From assembly GCA_963814955.1 (NCBI GenBank), contig CAWFEX010000015.1, forward strand, positions 62,001 to 126,000: DNA of 64,000 bases, given 5' to 3'. This DNA is from DATCJA01 sp963814955. GTDB lineage: Bacteria > Acidobacteriota > Vicinamibacteria > Vicinamibacterales > UBA2999. A program made the translations under genes and the position numbers. Below are positions 26,623-35,109 of the stretch, in pieces. The notes beneath the pieces are model-generated. The model made no database searches. It was not told the origin of the DNA and saw nothing but the letters and a program-made list of their open reading frames with translations. Within the stretch, counting starts at the first letter, position 1. Every line of letters begins with the position of its first letter.

Positions 26623-26970
26623 TCACAGCCTGGCCCCCTGCCGGCCCATACCGACAGCGACAAGCAGCCATGCCACGGTCAGGGACGCGAACCCGACCAA
26701 TACGGGGACGAGCGACTCTGCCGCCCCGATCGCCATCACGCGGTAGGTCTCAGCAGTCAGCTCGCGTGTCCAGACGAGGAACAGCACGTTAATGAAGCCG
26801 AGTACGCCGCCAGCGATGGCCGCGAACAGGCCTGCCAGCGACAGCGGGCGCATCAGCGCCAGGTGCCGCTCAGTGGGACGAATCAGGTACACCACGGCCA
26901 TGACGAGGGGGACGAAACCGAGGATGAGTGACAGCAGCGCGAACAAGCTCGCCTGTCGGAGCATGCTCAT
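26623..26970 (-). CDS. Small membrane protein
   Basis: A 115-residue protein with three or four hydrophobic helices: LFALLSLILGFVPLVMAVVY, LAGLFAAIAGGVLGFINVLF and LVPVLVGFASLTVAWLLVAV. ATG 26970 follows GGGAGG at good spacing. It is divergent from an ECF sigma gene with only 62 bp between them. Function unknown. Confidence 0.65.
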   Translation of the reverse strand: MSMLRQASLFALLSLILGFVPLVMAVVYLIRPTERHLALMRPLSLAGLFAAIAGGVLGFINVLFLVWTRELTAETYRVMAIGAAESLVPVLVGFASLTVAWLLVAVGMGRQGARL

Positions 26971-27032
26971 GGGACACCTCCCGCGTATCGAATGCGATAA
27001 GGTACAACGCTCGTCGCGGAGCGTTGTGACGG

Positions 27033-27668
27033 ATGTCACGGGCGCGGCCCGCGCGCGTTAGTACTGTCGTGGAGCGGGACACCGAGCTGGCGCTGGTCGA
27101 GCGGCTTCGTCAGGGCGACCTCGACGCTTTTGACGAGGTCTACGCGGCGTTCAACGTGCGTCTGCTCACGTTCCTGGTGCGGCTGTCGCGCCGCCGGGAC
27201 GTCGCCGAGGACCTGCTCGAGGAAACCTGGTTGCGGCTCGTAAAGCACGCCCGGCGGCTGCGGGCCGATACCCGGCTGGGCCCCTGGCTGTTCACCGTCG
27301 CGCGCAACCTGCACGTCAGCTACAACCGCTCCCGGATGCTGGAGGACTCGGCAGCCGCCAGCCTGATGGCGCTGTGGCCATTCAGCCTCGAGCGCTCCTC
27401 GCCTTTCGAAGCCGCCGCGGCCAGCGAGCTCGAGCGCCGCATCGAGCGGGCGCTGGCTGCCATGCCGACGGCCTCGAGGGAAGTGCTGCTACTCGTGGGG
27501 GTGGCCGGTCTGGATCCCTCGGACGCGGCTGACATTTGCGGCATTACGCCGGAAGCGCTCCGCCAACGGCTGCATCGGGCGCGCGAGACGCTGTCGAAGA
27601 TGCTCGAGCGAGACGCGGGGGCCGAGGCTCCGGCGGTGGGAGGAATGTCGTCATGTCCGAGCCGCTGA
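27033..27668 (+). CDS. ECF RNA polymerase sigma factor
   Basis: This 211-residue protein has sigma region 2 (DLDAFDEVYAAFNVRLLTFL, VAEDLLEETWLRLVKHARRL, LFTVARNLHVSYNRSR) and region 4 (AMPTASREVLLLVGVAGLDP, CGITPEALRQRLHRARETLS). GTG 27069 is an alternative start. The following gene starts inside its last codons and encodes a small membrane-anchored partner, so this is a likely sigma/anti-sigma pair. Confidence 0.9.
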   Translation: MSRARPARVSTVVERDTELALVERLRQGDLDAFDEVYAAFNVRLLTFLVRLSRRRDVAEDLLEETWLRLVKHARRLRADTRLGPWLFTVARNLHVSYNRSRMLEDSAAASLMALWPFSLERSSPFEAAAASELERRIERALAAMPTASREVLLLVGVAGLDPSDAADICGITPEALRQRLHRARETLSKMLERDAGAEAPAVGGMSSCPSR

Positions 27669-27901
27669 TCCGACTGCTGGCCGAACTTCCGCCGGCCGAA
27701 CCAGACCAGACGAGGGCCGAGCGGATCAGGATGCGCTGCCATGCGCATTTTGCGCGGCAGGCGCCGCGCGCATCCGCGTCGCGCGCGTCCGCCCGACATG
27801 AAAGGACGGTGCAGGTCTGGCAGCCGCTCGTCGCGGTTCTGGGAATCGCCTACCTGACCGAGGTCATCCTTCAGGCACTCCGCGTGTACGGCGTTCCCTA
27901 G
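27653..27901 (+). CDS. Small single-helix membrane protein, putative anti-sigma partner
   Basis: The 82-residue protein starts MSEPLIRLLAELPPAEPDQT and has RIRMRCHAHFAR and one C-terminal helix, PLVAVLGIAYLTEVILQALR. It begins 16 bp before the sigma stop, after GGGAGGAATG. The position and one-helix layout suggest an anti-sigma role; no zinc-finger HxxxCxxC motif is evident. Confidence 0.65.
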   Translation: MSEPLIRLLAELPPAEPDQTRAERIRMRCHAHFARQAPRASASRASARHERTVQVWQPLVAVLGIAYLTEVILQALRVYGVP

Positions 27902-28018
27902 CGCACCAGCATCTCGGACGGCGGTCGCCACGACGCGTGCGCTCCTGTTTCCGCAGTTCCAGTGCACGTCGACGAGTCACCTCTCCATCCGTCTACTACT
28001 TGTGGGTTTCCGATAGGG

Positions 28019-29219
28019 CTACGTGCTGACCGGACAGAGCAGCTGCAGGGCCTGACCCAGATCGGCGATCAGTTCGTCGGGGTCTTCCAAACCGATGCTG
28101 AGGCGAATTAGCTCGGGACGAATACCGATCGCGGCCAGCTCCTCGGGCGCCTTGTCGTAGTAGCTCATGAGGGCCGGCTGCTCGATGAACGATTCCGCCC
28201 CGCCGAGGCTCGGCGCCAGGTACGGGATCCGCACCGCGTCGACGACTCGAGAGGCGTCGGCGCCCGTCCCCTTGATCGTGAAGGAGATGACTCCGCCGAA
28301 ACCGGCCATCTGCCGCGCAGCGACGGTATGTGACGGATGGTTCTTCAAGCCTGGGTACCAGACGCGATCGACAGCCTCGTGACTCTCGAGGAACTCTGCG
28401 ATCCGCTGGGCGCTGGCGTTATGCTGGCGGACGCGGAGCGCCAGCGTTTTCAGCCCGCGGATCAGCAGATACGCATTGAAGGGGCTGGGAATCGCGCCGA
28501 ACATCCCCTGGTATCTCACGCGTTGCGGCGATCAAGTGGTCGGCGCCGACGAGGACGCCCGCCATCAGATCGTTATGGCCACCGAGGTATTTCGTAGCGC
28601 TGTGCACTACCAGATCGATGCCGTAGTCGAGCGGACGCATGTTGACCGGAGTCGCCAGCGTCGCATCGACGAGCGTTTTTACCTGCCGCGCCTGTGCCAG
28701 CGCGGCTAGCCCCTTGAGATCCACGCAATTCAGAAATGGGTTCGTCGGGCTTTCCGTGATGATCAGCTTCGTGTTCGGCCGCAGCGCCTGCTCGATGGCG
28801 TCGACACACGGCTCGCACGTCGTGTGCTCGACGCCGAAGCGGCTGAGGAACTCACGGACGAACACCCGCGTCTTGCGGTAGGCGTCACCCGTGATCACGA
28901 GGTGCGTGCCTGGCCTCACCATGGCCAGGAGGACCGTCACCAGAGCGCTCATTCCGCTTGCTGTCAGGAGCGCCGCGACGCCACTTCGCCCGTTCGCTTC
29001 GAGGGCGGCGAGCTTTTCCTCAGCGACACGCTGGGTCGGGTTCCCGTACCGGCCGTATTCCTCGTTGCGCTGATACTCGCCGCGAAAGTAGCGATGCAGC
29101 TCCTCGGTCGAACCGAACGGGTAGGTCGTGGACAAGATGACGGGATTAACCAGGCTGTCGTGCGCCTTCCGGCGGGGCTCACCGCCATGAACGCACTCGG
29201 TATCTATACGTCTCGCCAT
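28019..29219 (-). CDS. metB: Cystathionine gamma-synthase-type PLP enzyme, one frameshift
   Basis: PLP-dependent trans-sulfuration enzyme. The frame from 29219 has YGRYGNPTQRVAEEKLAALE, LIITESPTNPFLNCVDLKGL and VVHSATKYLGGHNDLM with the PLP lysine. It breaks near 28515 after DHLIAAT. The next frame gives RYQGMFGAIPSPFNAYLLIR, GLKTL and the conserved SLGGAESFIEQPALMS to 28019. One extra base explains the break. The gene starts one base after the stop of the M67 metallopeptidase gene, suggesting an operon for sulfur amino acid synthesis. Cystathionine beta/gamma-lyase activity is an alternative. Confidence 0.88.
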
Positions 29220-29220
29220 G

Positions 29221-29748
29221 TCAGCGCGCCGCCGGCAACGTCGCCGTCCGCGTGAAGCCCCGTATCGCATAGCCGACGAAATCCCGGCCGTCCCACTGGT
29301 ACGCCCGCGCCTCGCGGAGGCCGTCGGGCCAGCACGCCACGATGACGTGCCACACGTCGGGATAGGTGGGTACGCCGGCCGGCGGAGGGGCAGCCATGTC
29401 CCTATCCTCCTGACTGAAGTACGCGTCGCAGTCGATATGACTGTGATAGAAGGCCAGGAGTCGCTCGCCACGGTGTTCGGCCGCCTCAACATCCCGCCAG
29501 ACACGCAACGCGTCCATATGGAACCCGTCTTTGCTCGTCCGCGGGTGGGCTTCCGGGTCGATAGCGTGGAGCCGGTCCTGCAGGTTCTCCATCGGCACGA
29601 CACGAGTCACATCGTGTTCACCACGCGCAAACAACAGGCCGCAGCACTCCGCCGGATACGCGCTGAAGGCCTGCTGCTGGATCTGGTTCACGAGCGGCGG
29701 CGGGATCACGAATGGCGCCTCTGCCGGCGAGGCCTCTACAATGGCCAT
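29221..29748 (-). CDS. M67-family (JAB/MPN) metallopeptidase
   Basis: This 175-residue protein carries the JAMM zinc motif: Glu in SAYPAECCGLLFA and HxH...D in LLAFYHSHIDCDAYFSQED. Such enzymes (Mec-like) trim C-terminal residues from sulfur-carrier proteins of the ThiS/MoaD type. Adjacency to the PLP trans-sulfuration gene fits that role. The expected sulfur-carrier gene is not visible, because an IS630 element sits 83 bp upstream of the start. Confidence 0.85.
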   Translation of the reverse strand: MAIVEASPAEAPFVIPPPLVNQIQQQAFSAYPAECCGLLFARGEHDVTRVVPMENLQDRLHAIDPEAHPRTSKDGFHMDALRVWRDVEAAEHRGERLLAFYHSHIDCDAYFSQEDRDMAAPPPAGVPTYPDVWHVIVACWPDGLREARAYQWDGRDFVGYAIRGFTRTATLPAAR

Positions 29749-29827
29749 GGGCAGACAATACTACCTGAACAGGCGCGCGACGCTTGCGGCTCTCCCGCAA
29801 TGCGCTCGCTCCTTCACGATCTGGATC

Positions 29828-30880
29828 CTAGTGGCCTGTATAGCCTGAAGTACTACTAATTCGATGCGCCGGGTTTCGATAGCTCCAGCGAATCGGTTTC
29901 GCCGCCTTGTTGTAATGACGGATGTATCGTCGGATCTTCCGCGCGAGATCAGCGACCGAGGTGAAGATGCCGCGGGCGAGCAGGTCGCGCTCGATTTTGG
30001 CGAACCAGAGTTCGACTTGATTCAGCCACGACGCATAGGTCGGCGTGAAGTGCAGCCGCACATTGGGGTGCGCGATCAGGAACGTGCGCACGGCCTGCGT
30101 CTTATGCGTCGCGAGGTTATCGACGATCACGTGGATCTCGCGGCCCTTGGGCTGGCTGGTGACGATCTCGCCGAGGAACTCGACGAACGCCGCGCTGGTG
30201 TGGCGCGGCACGGTCTGCGCGAGCACCTCACCGGACCGCGTGTCGAGGGCCGCAAACAGCGACAGCGTGCCGTGCCGGTAGTACTCGAACCCGTGGCGTT
30301 CGGCGCGCCCCGGCGACAACGGCAACACGGGATCGAGTCGATCGAGGGCTTGGATGGCGGTCTTTTCATCCGCCGCGAAGACGGCCGCGTGCTGGGGCGG
30401 ATTCACATACAGCCCAATCACGTCGGCCGCTTTGGGCTCGAAGTCGGGGTCGTCCGACTGCATGTAGCGCTCGAACCGGTGCGGCTGCAGCCCGGCGCGC
30501 TGCCACGCATGCGCGACGTGGTTGTGATTGATCTGCAGCAGCCGCGCGAGCTTGCGTGTGCTCCAGTGCGTGCTCCCGTCCGGCGGGGCCTGGCGCGTCT
30601 TCTCCAGAATCCGCGCTTCCATCGCCGGCGTCAGCACCGACGGCGGCGGGCTGTAGTGCCCGGCCTGCAGGCCGGCCAGTCGCTTCGCGAGAAACCGACG
30701 CCGCCACCGATTGATGTAGTCGCGATAACACGGCAACGTCGCTTCGATCATCGAGTACGAGGCCCCGTCGGCCAGCATCAGGATCACGCGTGCCCGCCGC
30801 GCGTCCTCCGAGCGGATCTTTCGGCTGCGCAGACGCGCCTCGAGCTCCGTGCGTTCATCATGAGTAAGAACCAGCGCCAT
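29828..30880 (-). CDS. IS630-family transposase
   Basis: This 350-residue DDE transposase has an N-terminal helix-turn-helix (KIRSEDARRARVILMLADGA, CYRDYINRWRRRFLAKR). The catalytic region has FAADEKTAIQALDR, EIHVIVDNLATHKTQAV and FTPTYASWLNQVELWFAKIE, giving the D, D and E. Frame and length are intact, so the element may be active. The last codons lie in the terminal inverted repeat, and the TAG stop is completed by the flanking CTAG target. Confidence 0.95.
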   Translation of the reverse strand: MALVLTHDERTELEARLRSRKIRSEDARRARVILMLADGASYSMIEATLPCYRDYINRWRRRFLAKRLAGLQAGHYSPPPSVLTPAMEARILEKTRQAPPDGSTHWSTRKLARLLQINHNHVAHAWQRAGLQPHRFERYMQSDDPDFEPKAADVIGLYVNPPQHAAVFAADEKTAIQALDRLDPVLPLSPGRAERHGFEYYRHGTLSLFAALDTRSGEVLAQTVPRHTSAAFVEFLGEIVTSQPKGREIHVIVDNLATHKTQAVRTFLIAHPNVRLHFTPTYASWLNQVELWFAKIERDLLARGIFTSVADLARKIRRYIRHYNKAAKPIRWSYRNPAHRISSTSGYTGH

Positions 30881-30925
30881 ATGGCGCGGCAGCGTACCGG
30901 TCCTGAGTCACGCTGTACAGTCCAC
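29831..30925. mobile_element. IS630-family insertion sequence (1095 bp)
   Basis: The left end is GTGGCCTGTATAGCCTGA and the right end, read inward, is GTGGACTGTACAGCGTGA, matching at 15 of 18 bases. A TA duplication flanks the element at 29829-29830 and 30926-30927. The outer bases are C and G, so the original target was CTAG, as known for IS630. It is inserted upstream of the M67 gene. Confidence 0.92.
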
Positions 30926-31091
30926 TAGTTCCCATTTTGAAGGACCGTCTCAGCGTGCGGGCATCAGGGCCGTGGCCCCCCGGGGCTGCTGCTGTGCTCC
31001 TGCTGGGCACCACATGGCGCCGCCGAAGCGCTCGATTCATCGCAGCAGACATCCCATCTAGTTCCACCTGGCGCACGTTAGGGTCACCAAA

Positions 31092-31173
31092 TAGGTCCTC
31101 CCTAACGCCGCACTGACAACCTATCTCTCGCACGAGATCGCTAGCCACTTGGCGACCACACAGGACTAATCCG
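31092..31173. repeat. 80-bp repeat, copy B
   Basis: Contains TAGGTCCTCCCTAACGCCGC, CTATCTCTCGCACGAGATCG and TAGCCACTTGGCGACCA in the same order and orientation as copy A at 21144-21222. Confidence 0.85.
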
Positions 31174-31232
31174 GTGGCTGTGGCGCACGCCACAAATGAC
31201 GACAGACTCGCACGGTGTCATGCAGATCTGCT

Positions 31233-31370
31233 TAATCCCGGGATGCGTCCGGCCCACAAGGACATCAACCGCTTCTCATTCAAGGATTTCCGAAGGAATC
31301 TCTGCTCTTGCGAGAGTCGCGTTAGGCTGCGAAGTTCGCAACCTTGGCCGAGATATGCTGATCGGCCTAC
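31233..31370. repeat. 137-bp repeat, copy 1 (before Nudix gene)
   Basis: Runs from TAATCCCG to GGCCTAC. It contains GGATTTCCGAAGGAATCTC, GAGAGTCGCGTTAGGCTGC and GAAGTTCGCA, which form hairpins and include a GTTAGGC heptamer. Copy 2 lies at 31881-32016. Confidence 0.85.
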
Positions 31371-31403
31371 TGGTCGTTATCCGCCAACGCCCTAGCTAGA
31401 ACC

Positions 31404-31883
31404 ATGAATCTGGCCGCGAACATTTTTGACGTCTGGGTGTTCCAACGGCGACCCGATGGCATCGTGTTCCTCTTGCTACACACATCTGTGGAGAAGGCGA
31501 CACGCTACTTCAACGGAGGCCGGTTCTGGCAGATCCCCAGCGATGCTGTGAACGATGGCGAGTCGATCACCGACGCGATCTGCCGTGTGCTCAGTCGACA
31601 CGGGCTTCGTCCGAAATGCATCTGGGCGGGCGAACACGCGTACCTTATCTACAACAGACGCTTTGCTGAAATGCAGGCCATTGGAGTCTACGCGGCCGAA
31701 GTCGATAACGGTGATGTTCGTCTCGAGCCGTCCCAGCACTCTGAGTATGAGTGGCTACCCTTTGAGACGTGCCTCGAGCGAGTCCACTATCGGGGCTTGA
31801 AGGACGGACTGCGCTCTGTGCACGAGTACATCACGGGAGTGAAGGATCCAGCCAGAGAACTTTGCCTTTATGTCTCTGGCTAA
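31404..31883 (+). CDS. Nudix-fold protein with degenerate Nudix box
   Basis: The 159-residue protein has a Nudix-like layout. NIFDVWVFQRRPDGIVFLLL is the first strand pair, GRFWQIPSDAVNDGESITDA precedes the box, and EYEWLPFETCLERVHY follows. The box itself reads ICRVLSRHGL where active enzymes have REVxEExGL, so the metal-binding glutamates are lost. It is therefore probably not a hydrolase, or uses other ligands. A 137-bp repeat lies on each side; the downstream copy starts at its own stop codon. Confidence 0.75.
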   Translation: MNLAANIFDVWVFQRRPDGIVFLLLHTSVEKATRYFNGGRFWQIPSDAVNDGESITDAICRVLSRHGLRPKCIWAGEHAYLIYNRRFAEMQAIGVYAAEVDNGDVRLEPSQHSEYEWLPFETCLERVHYRGLKDGLRSVHEYITGVKDPARELCLYVSG

Positions 31884-32016
31884 TCCCGGTGCGCGCACGG
31901 CGCACACGCGCATCAACCGCTTTCCGTTCAGGGATTCCGAAGGAATCCCTGCTTTGCAAGAGTCGCGTCAGGCTGCGAAGTTCGCAAGCTTGGCCGAGAT
32001 GTGCTGAGCGGCCTAC
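31881..32016. repeat. 137-bp repeat, copy 2 (after Nudix gene)
   Basis: Begins with the TAA stop of the Nudix gene and ends GGCCTAC. It contains the perfect stem CAGGGATTCC-GAA-GGAATCCCTG and TGCGAA-G-TTCGCA. It matches copy 1 over its whole length with scattered differences; GTTAGGC of copy 1 is GTCAGGC here. Confidence 0.85.
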
Positions 32017-32069
32017 AGTTAGTTCGGCGGACGGGCCAAGTCTGAGTCGTCGCGACCGAGGCGGTCACC

Positions 32070-32522
32070 ATGAGAGTATGGCCAGCTACATTCCTCTTAC
32101 TAATGAGCGCAGCCTGCGCGGCGCCACAGACTCGCGGGCCGGACGCACTCACCGAGGTCAGGGCTGTCTGGACGGCCCAGGTCGAAGCCTGGAACCGTGG
32201 GGACCTTGATGGGTTTGTGGCGGGGTACTGGAAGTCGCCGGATCTCGTCTTCTTCTCGAATGGCGCTGAAACGCGCGGCTGGCAGGAGACCCTCGACCGG
32301 TATCGCGCGAGCTATCAAGCCGAAGGAAAGCAAATGGGTACACTCGACTTCCCACAGCTGGACTTCAAAGTGTTAGGCACAGAAGCCGTGCTGGCCCGTG
32401 GGCGGTGGCGCCTAAAGATGCCCGATGGAAAAGAGTCCACCGGGATGACGTCGGTCATTTTTCAAAAGCTGCCCGAAGGTTGGCACATCGTGCATGATCA
32501 CTCTTCAGCGGCGAGTAACTAG
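32070..32522 (+). CDS. Secreted SnoaL/DUF4440-like protein
   Basis: The 150-residue protein has a lipoprotein-like signal (ATFLLLMSAACAAPQ), then an NTF2-like fold: VRAVWTAQVEAWNRGDLDGF, YWKSPDLVFFSNGAETRGW, VLARGRWRLKMPDGKESTG and FQKLPEGWHIVHDHSS. These match DUF4440/SnoaL-like domains, often binding small hydrophobic ligands. Enzyme activity is unknown. The frame is intact. Confidence 0.85.
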   Translation: MRVWPATFLLLMSAACAAPQTRGPDALTEVRAVWTAQVEAWNRGDLDGFVAGYWKSPDLVFFSNGAETRGWQETLDRYRASYQAEGKQMGTLDFPQLDFKVLGTEAVLARGRWRLKMPDGKESTGMTSVIFQKLPEGWHIVHDHSSAASN

Positions 32523-32654
32523 GGCGTGCGAGCTGTGTTCAAACTGGCACCTACGCTGGTCATCGCCGGCCGTTAGGTCGCGAGAATACGCGGTGACGAG
32601 TGACGTTCGTACTTCGCTACTTGGCGACTTAGGGGGACGATTCGTCGCTCGAAA

Positions 32655-33096
32655 TCAGCGCGCCAGCTTCCATCCGCCGAATGGCTTTACGGTCGCGCAA
32701 TTCGGTCCGCCGTCCTTGCCGGTGCCAGGAACACGGGTCTCGAGAACCATTGATGAATCAGCGGATGCTCGGTCGAGCATGTCCCTCGTGATACCGCTCA
32801 ACGGAACCTTCAGTCGGCGACTCCATGGCGTGTTGGCTTGCCGCGCGTACGTGCCGATGTCGATATAGACAAATCGCTGGCCTGTTGGGCCTTGCACGAC
32901 CGGACCCCGAAAGTCGGGGGCCGCACGCTTATCGGCCGCCTTTACGCCCACGCTGAATTCGAAGGACAGGTCTCTGCCTGTGGATCGCTGCGTCTGAACC
33001 GTCTTGTAATCAGCGCCGCGACCGATTTGCAGCGCGAAATCCACTCCTGCGGGCGGTTCCTGCAGGACGATTCGAAAGGTCAGTTCTGCGTTCCAC
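32655..33096 (-). CDS. DUF5990 family protein, damaged start
   Basis: The body reads ELTFRIVLQEPPAGVDFALQ, GRGADYKTVQTQRSTGRDLS, GQRFVYIDIGTYARQANTPW and a final VKPFGGWKLAR, typical of DUF5990 (about 145 residues, function unknown). No start codon is in frame near the expected N-terminus. GTG 33094-33096 would give MER and then needs removal of one base to join ELTF. A 7-bp repeat array begins 3 bp upstream, so the original start region may have been altered. Confidence 0.7.
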
Positions 33097-33098
33097 CG

Positions 33099-33152
33099 CC
33101 TTGTGCCTTGTGCCTTGTGACTTGTGACTTGTGACTTGTGACTTGTGACTTG
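33099..33152. repeat. 7-bp tandem repeat, seven units plus partial
   Basis: Three CCTTGTG and four ACTTGTG units, then ACTTG. The array fills the entire gap between the cytochrome stop codon (33154) and the DUF5990 start region. Confidence 0.9.
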
Positions 33153-33153
33153 A

Positions 33154-34173
33154 TCAGCTGACCGCCTTGTTCTGGTTCCCGGCCCCGTGCCGAAGGCCGC
33201 AGCGCGGGCAGTCCGTGGGTGGGAGGCTGTTGTCAACCCGATGATCAACGGGCGGCAGTGTCTTGAGGTACGCGAACATCGCCTTCAGATCCTCGTCGGT
33301 CTGCTTGGCGTACATCTTCCACGGCATGTAGTCGTGCAGCTTCCGCGATCGCACCATCCCCGTGCGCATCATTTCGATAAAGAGTTCTTCCGTGTAATAA
33401 GGAATGCCGCTTGGAGCGGGGGTAATGTTCCCGCTCGCGACTTCTCCCAACGGGCTGATGAGTGGAAATCCGCCGCCGAACTCCATGCCGGGAATCGCCT
33501 GGCCCTGCGCATCGGCAGGTGTGTGACAGTCACGGCATACGCCGATGCGAACCAGGTAGTCGCCGTACGCGACCTGATCGTTCTTGTCCGGCGGCGGTAC
33601 GGGGTCCGTGACCGGTTCGGGTACTTCATTGATGAAACGGTTCACGGGGAACGGAATTTCCGAGGGCGGCAACTGTTTCCGCACGGGCGGCAGCGAACGT
33701 AGGTACACCACGATAGCCGCGAGATCTTCGTCCGCCATGTACTTGTACTGGTGGTACGGCATCAGCGGAAAAAGCGTACGGCCGTCGTTCCCGATCCCTT
33801 CGCGAATGGCGCGCGCGAGCATGTCGTCGGTCCACCGACCCGCGCCAGTCTCCGCATCAGGGGTGATGTTCGGAACGGTCAGAAACGGCAGTCCTTCGTC
33901 GGCAAACGATCGACCGCTGCCTTCGGTACCGGGCTTGATCGTGAAACTGGACCAGTCAATCTCGGAATGGCACGCCAGACAAAGGCTTACGGATGTCGTG
34001 AGATAGCGCCCGCGTTCCAGTCGCTCCGGCGTCGATTCGAATGTGCGATCGGTGAGCGCCCGTGCGCGGGGCCCGATGATGGGACGAATGCCCACGACGG
34101 CCGGCACCGCCGCGGCGGCCAGAATAACGAGCGCAACAACAGACAGACCGATTCTCTTCAACCACCGGCGCAT
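33154..34173 (-). CDS. Membrane-anchored diheme c-type cytochrome
   Basis: The 339-residue protein has an N-terminal membrane helix (RIGLSVVALVILAAAAVPAV) and two CxxCH heme sites, CLACH at residues 65-69 and CRDCH at 213-217. Each is followed by a cytochrome c fold ending in a LAAIVVYLRSLPP- or LKAMFAYLKTLPP-type helix. It is a periplasmic electron carrier, possibly serving a dehydrogenase. A further CPRCGLRHG lies near the C-terminus and lacks the heme spacing. ATG 34173 follows GGAGGTCCC; the longer frame lacks a ribosome site. Confidence 0.92.
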   Translation of the reverse strand: MRRWLKRIGLSVVALVILAAAAVPAVVGIRPIIGPRARALTDRTFESTPERLERGRYLTTSVSLCLACHSEIDWSSFTIKPGTEGSGRSFADEGLPFLTVPNITPDAETGAGRWTDDMLARAIREGIGNDGRTLFPLMPYHQYKYMADEDLAAIVVYLRSLPPVRKQLPPSEIPFPVNRFINEVPEPVTDPVPPPDKNDQVAYGDYLVRIGVCRDCHTPADAQGQAIPGMEFGGGFPLISPLGEVASGNITPAPSGIPYYTEELFIEMMRTGMVRSRKLHDYMPWKMYAKQTDEDLKAMFAYLKTLPPVDHRVDNSLPPTDCPRCGLRHGAGNQNKAVS

Positions 34174-34236
34174 CAAGGGACCTCCGTTCAGTGAGAGCGC
34201 GTCCGGGTCGGGACGCACTTCTCACTATAACGGAGA

Positions 34237-35109
34237 TCAGCGCGGTAACCCCGGCCCTGTCTGGATGATTCGCTTTTCGATTCCCATCATCCCGCCCTTT
34301 TCAATCGTGAAGTCCGGCGGGATCTGAAACAATTCCGGTGGTGGTTCGGTGCGGACGATGTTCTCGAGGCGATACGTCGTCTCACCAAATCGCGGATCGA
34401 ACCGACGCGAAAGAACCACCGTCTGCAGCTCGGGTGAATGCCAACGTTCACTCACCATTTCGATCGGCGCGACATTTCCGATTGCGCCGGCCGGTATGGT
34501 GATGGTGGTCCGGGTGCCTTCGGCCTTGACACCTTCGATGTCACGCGTGCCAAGCGACTCTGTACGCGCGTCCCGCACTTCCGCTGCTTTCGCGGGAGGA
34601 AACCCGCGGACCGGACCTTCCAGCCTCTTCGTAAACATCATCGGCGACTGGATGGCCATCTTTCGCGCGAAATCCAGCGAATAGTGCACCTTGGCGACGG
34701 GATCGTTGATCGTCACGATCTGCACATCACCCTGGGGCAGGATCGGACCAATCGCGGCGAGCTGTTGTTCGCGGCGCACCCGTCCTTCCCCGTCGCGCGA
34801 AACGGAGCTCATCGAGCGCCGCTCAATCCGGTTGCCGTCGGCGAGCTGCTGAAGAATCTCCGTGGTGATCTGGGCCGAATACGGTGCACCGGTAACGGGC
34901 TCCCCCACGTCGAACGGCTCGACGGCCATCACGTCAACCGGCAGCTCGAAGTGAAATGGCATGCCGGCGACCCCGGCGGCGCCAATCTGGCCGGACGCCG
35001 GATCGAGCGGACCCGAACGGTAGAAGATGACGTCTCGTTCCTGCGCGGCAGCATTCCCGACCCCTGACAGCACGATTCCCATCATTACGCCCAATGCACG
35101 CGTTCTCAT
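34237..35109 (-). CDS. Secreted hypothetical protein
   Basis: The 290-residue protein has a signal peptide (MRTRALGVMMGIVLSGVGNA). The mature chain includes PYSAQITTEILQQLADGNRI, then SVSRDGEGRVRREQQLAAIG and RLENIVRTEPPPELFQIPPD, a beta-rich pattern common in acidobacterial hypothetical proteins that often sit near sigma factors. Function unknown. It is complete. Confidence 0.78.
   Translation of the reverse strand: MRTRALGVMMGIVLSGVGNAAAQERDVIFYRSGPLDPASGQIGAAGVAGMPFHFELPVDVMAVEPFDVGEPVTGAPYSAQITTEILQQLADGNRIERRSMSSVSRDGEGRVRREQQLAAIGPILPQGDVQIVTINDPVAKVHYSLDFARKMAIQSPMMFTKRLEGPVRGFPPAKAAEVRDARTESLGTRDIEGVKAEGTRTTITIPAGAIGNVAPIEMVSERWHSPELQTVVLSRRFDPRFGETTYRLENIVRTEPPPELFQIPPDFTIEKGGMMGIEKRIIQTGPGLPR

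Larger units (their letters stand above)
30928..31403. other. Gene-free stretch with two repeats
   Basis: I see no convincing gene between the IS630 element and the Nudix gene. It contains copy B of the 80-bp repeat (31092-31173) and the first copy of a 137-bp repeat (31233-31370). Confidence 0.6.

Noticed and set aside
31300..31403. Promoter for the Nudix gene in the repeat
   Set aside because: No clear -35/-10 pair could be defended by eye in this GC-rich sequence.
32573..32579. attC end (GTTAGGT) after the DUF4440-like gene
   Set aside because: The heptamer is present but the left arm after the stop codon does not pair convincingly with it.
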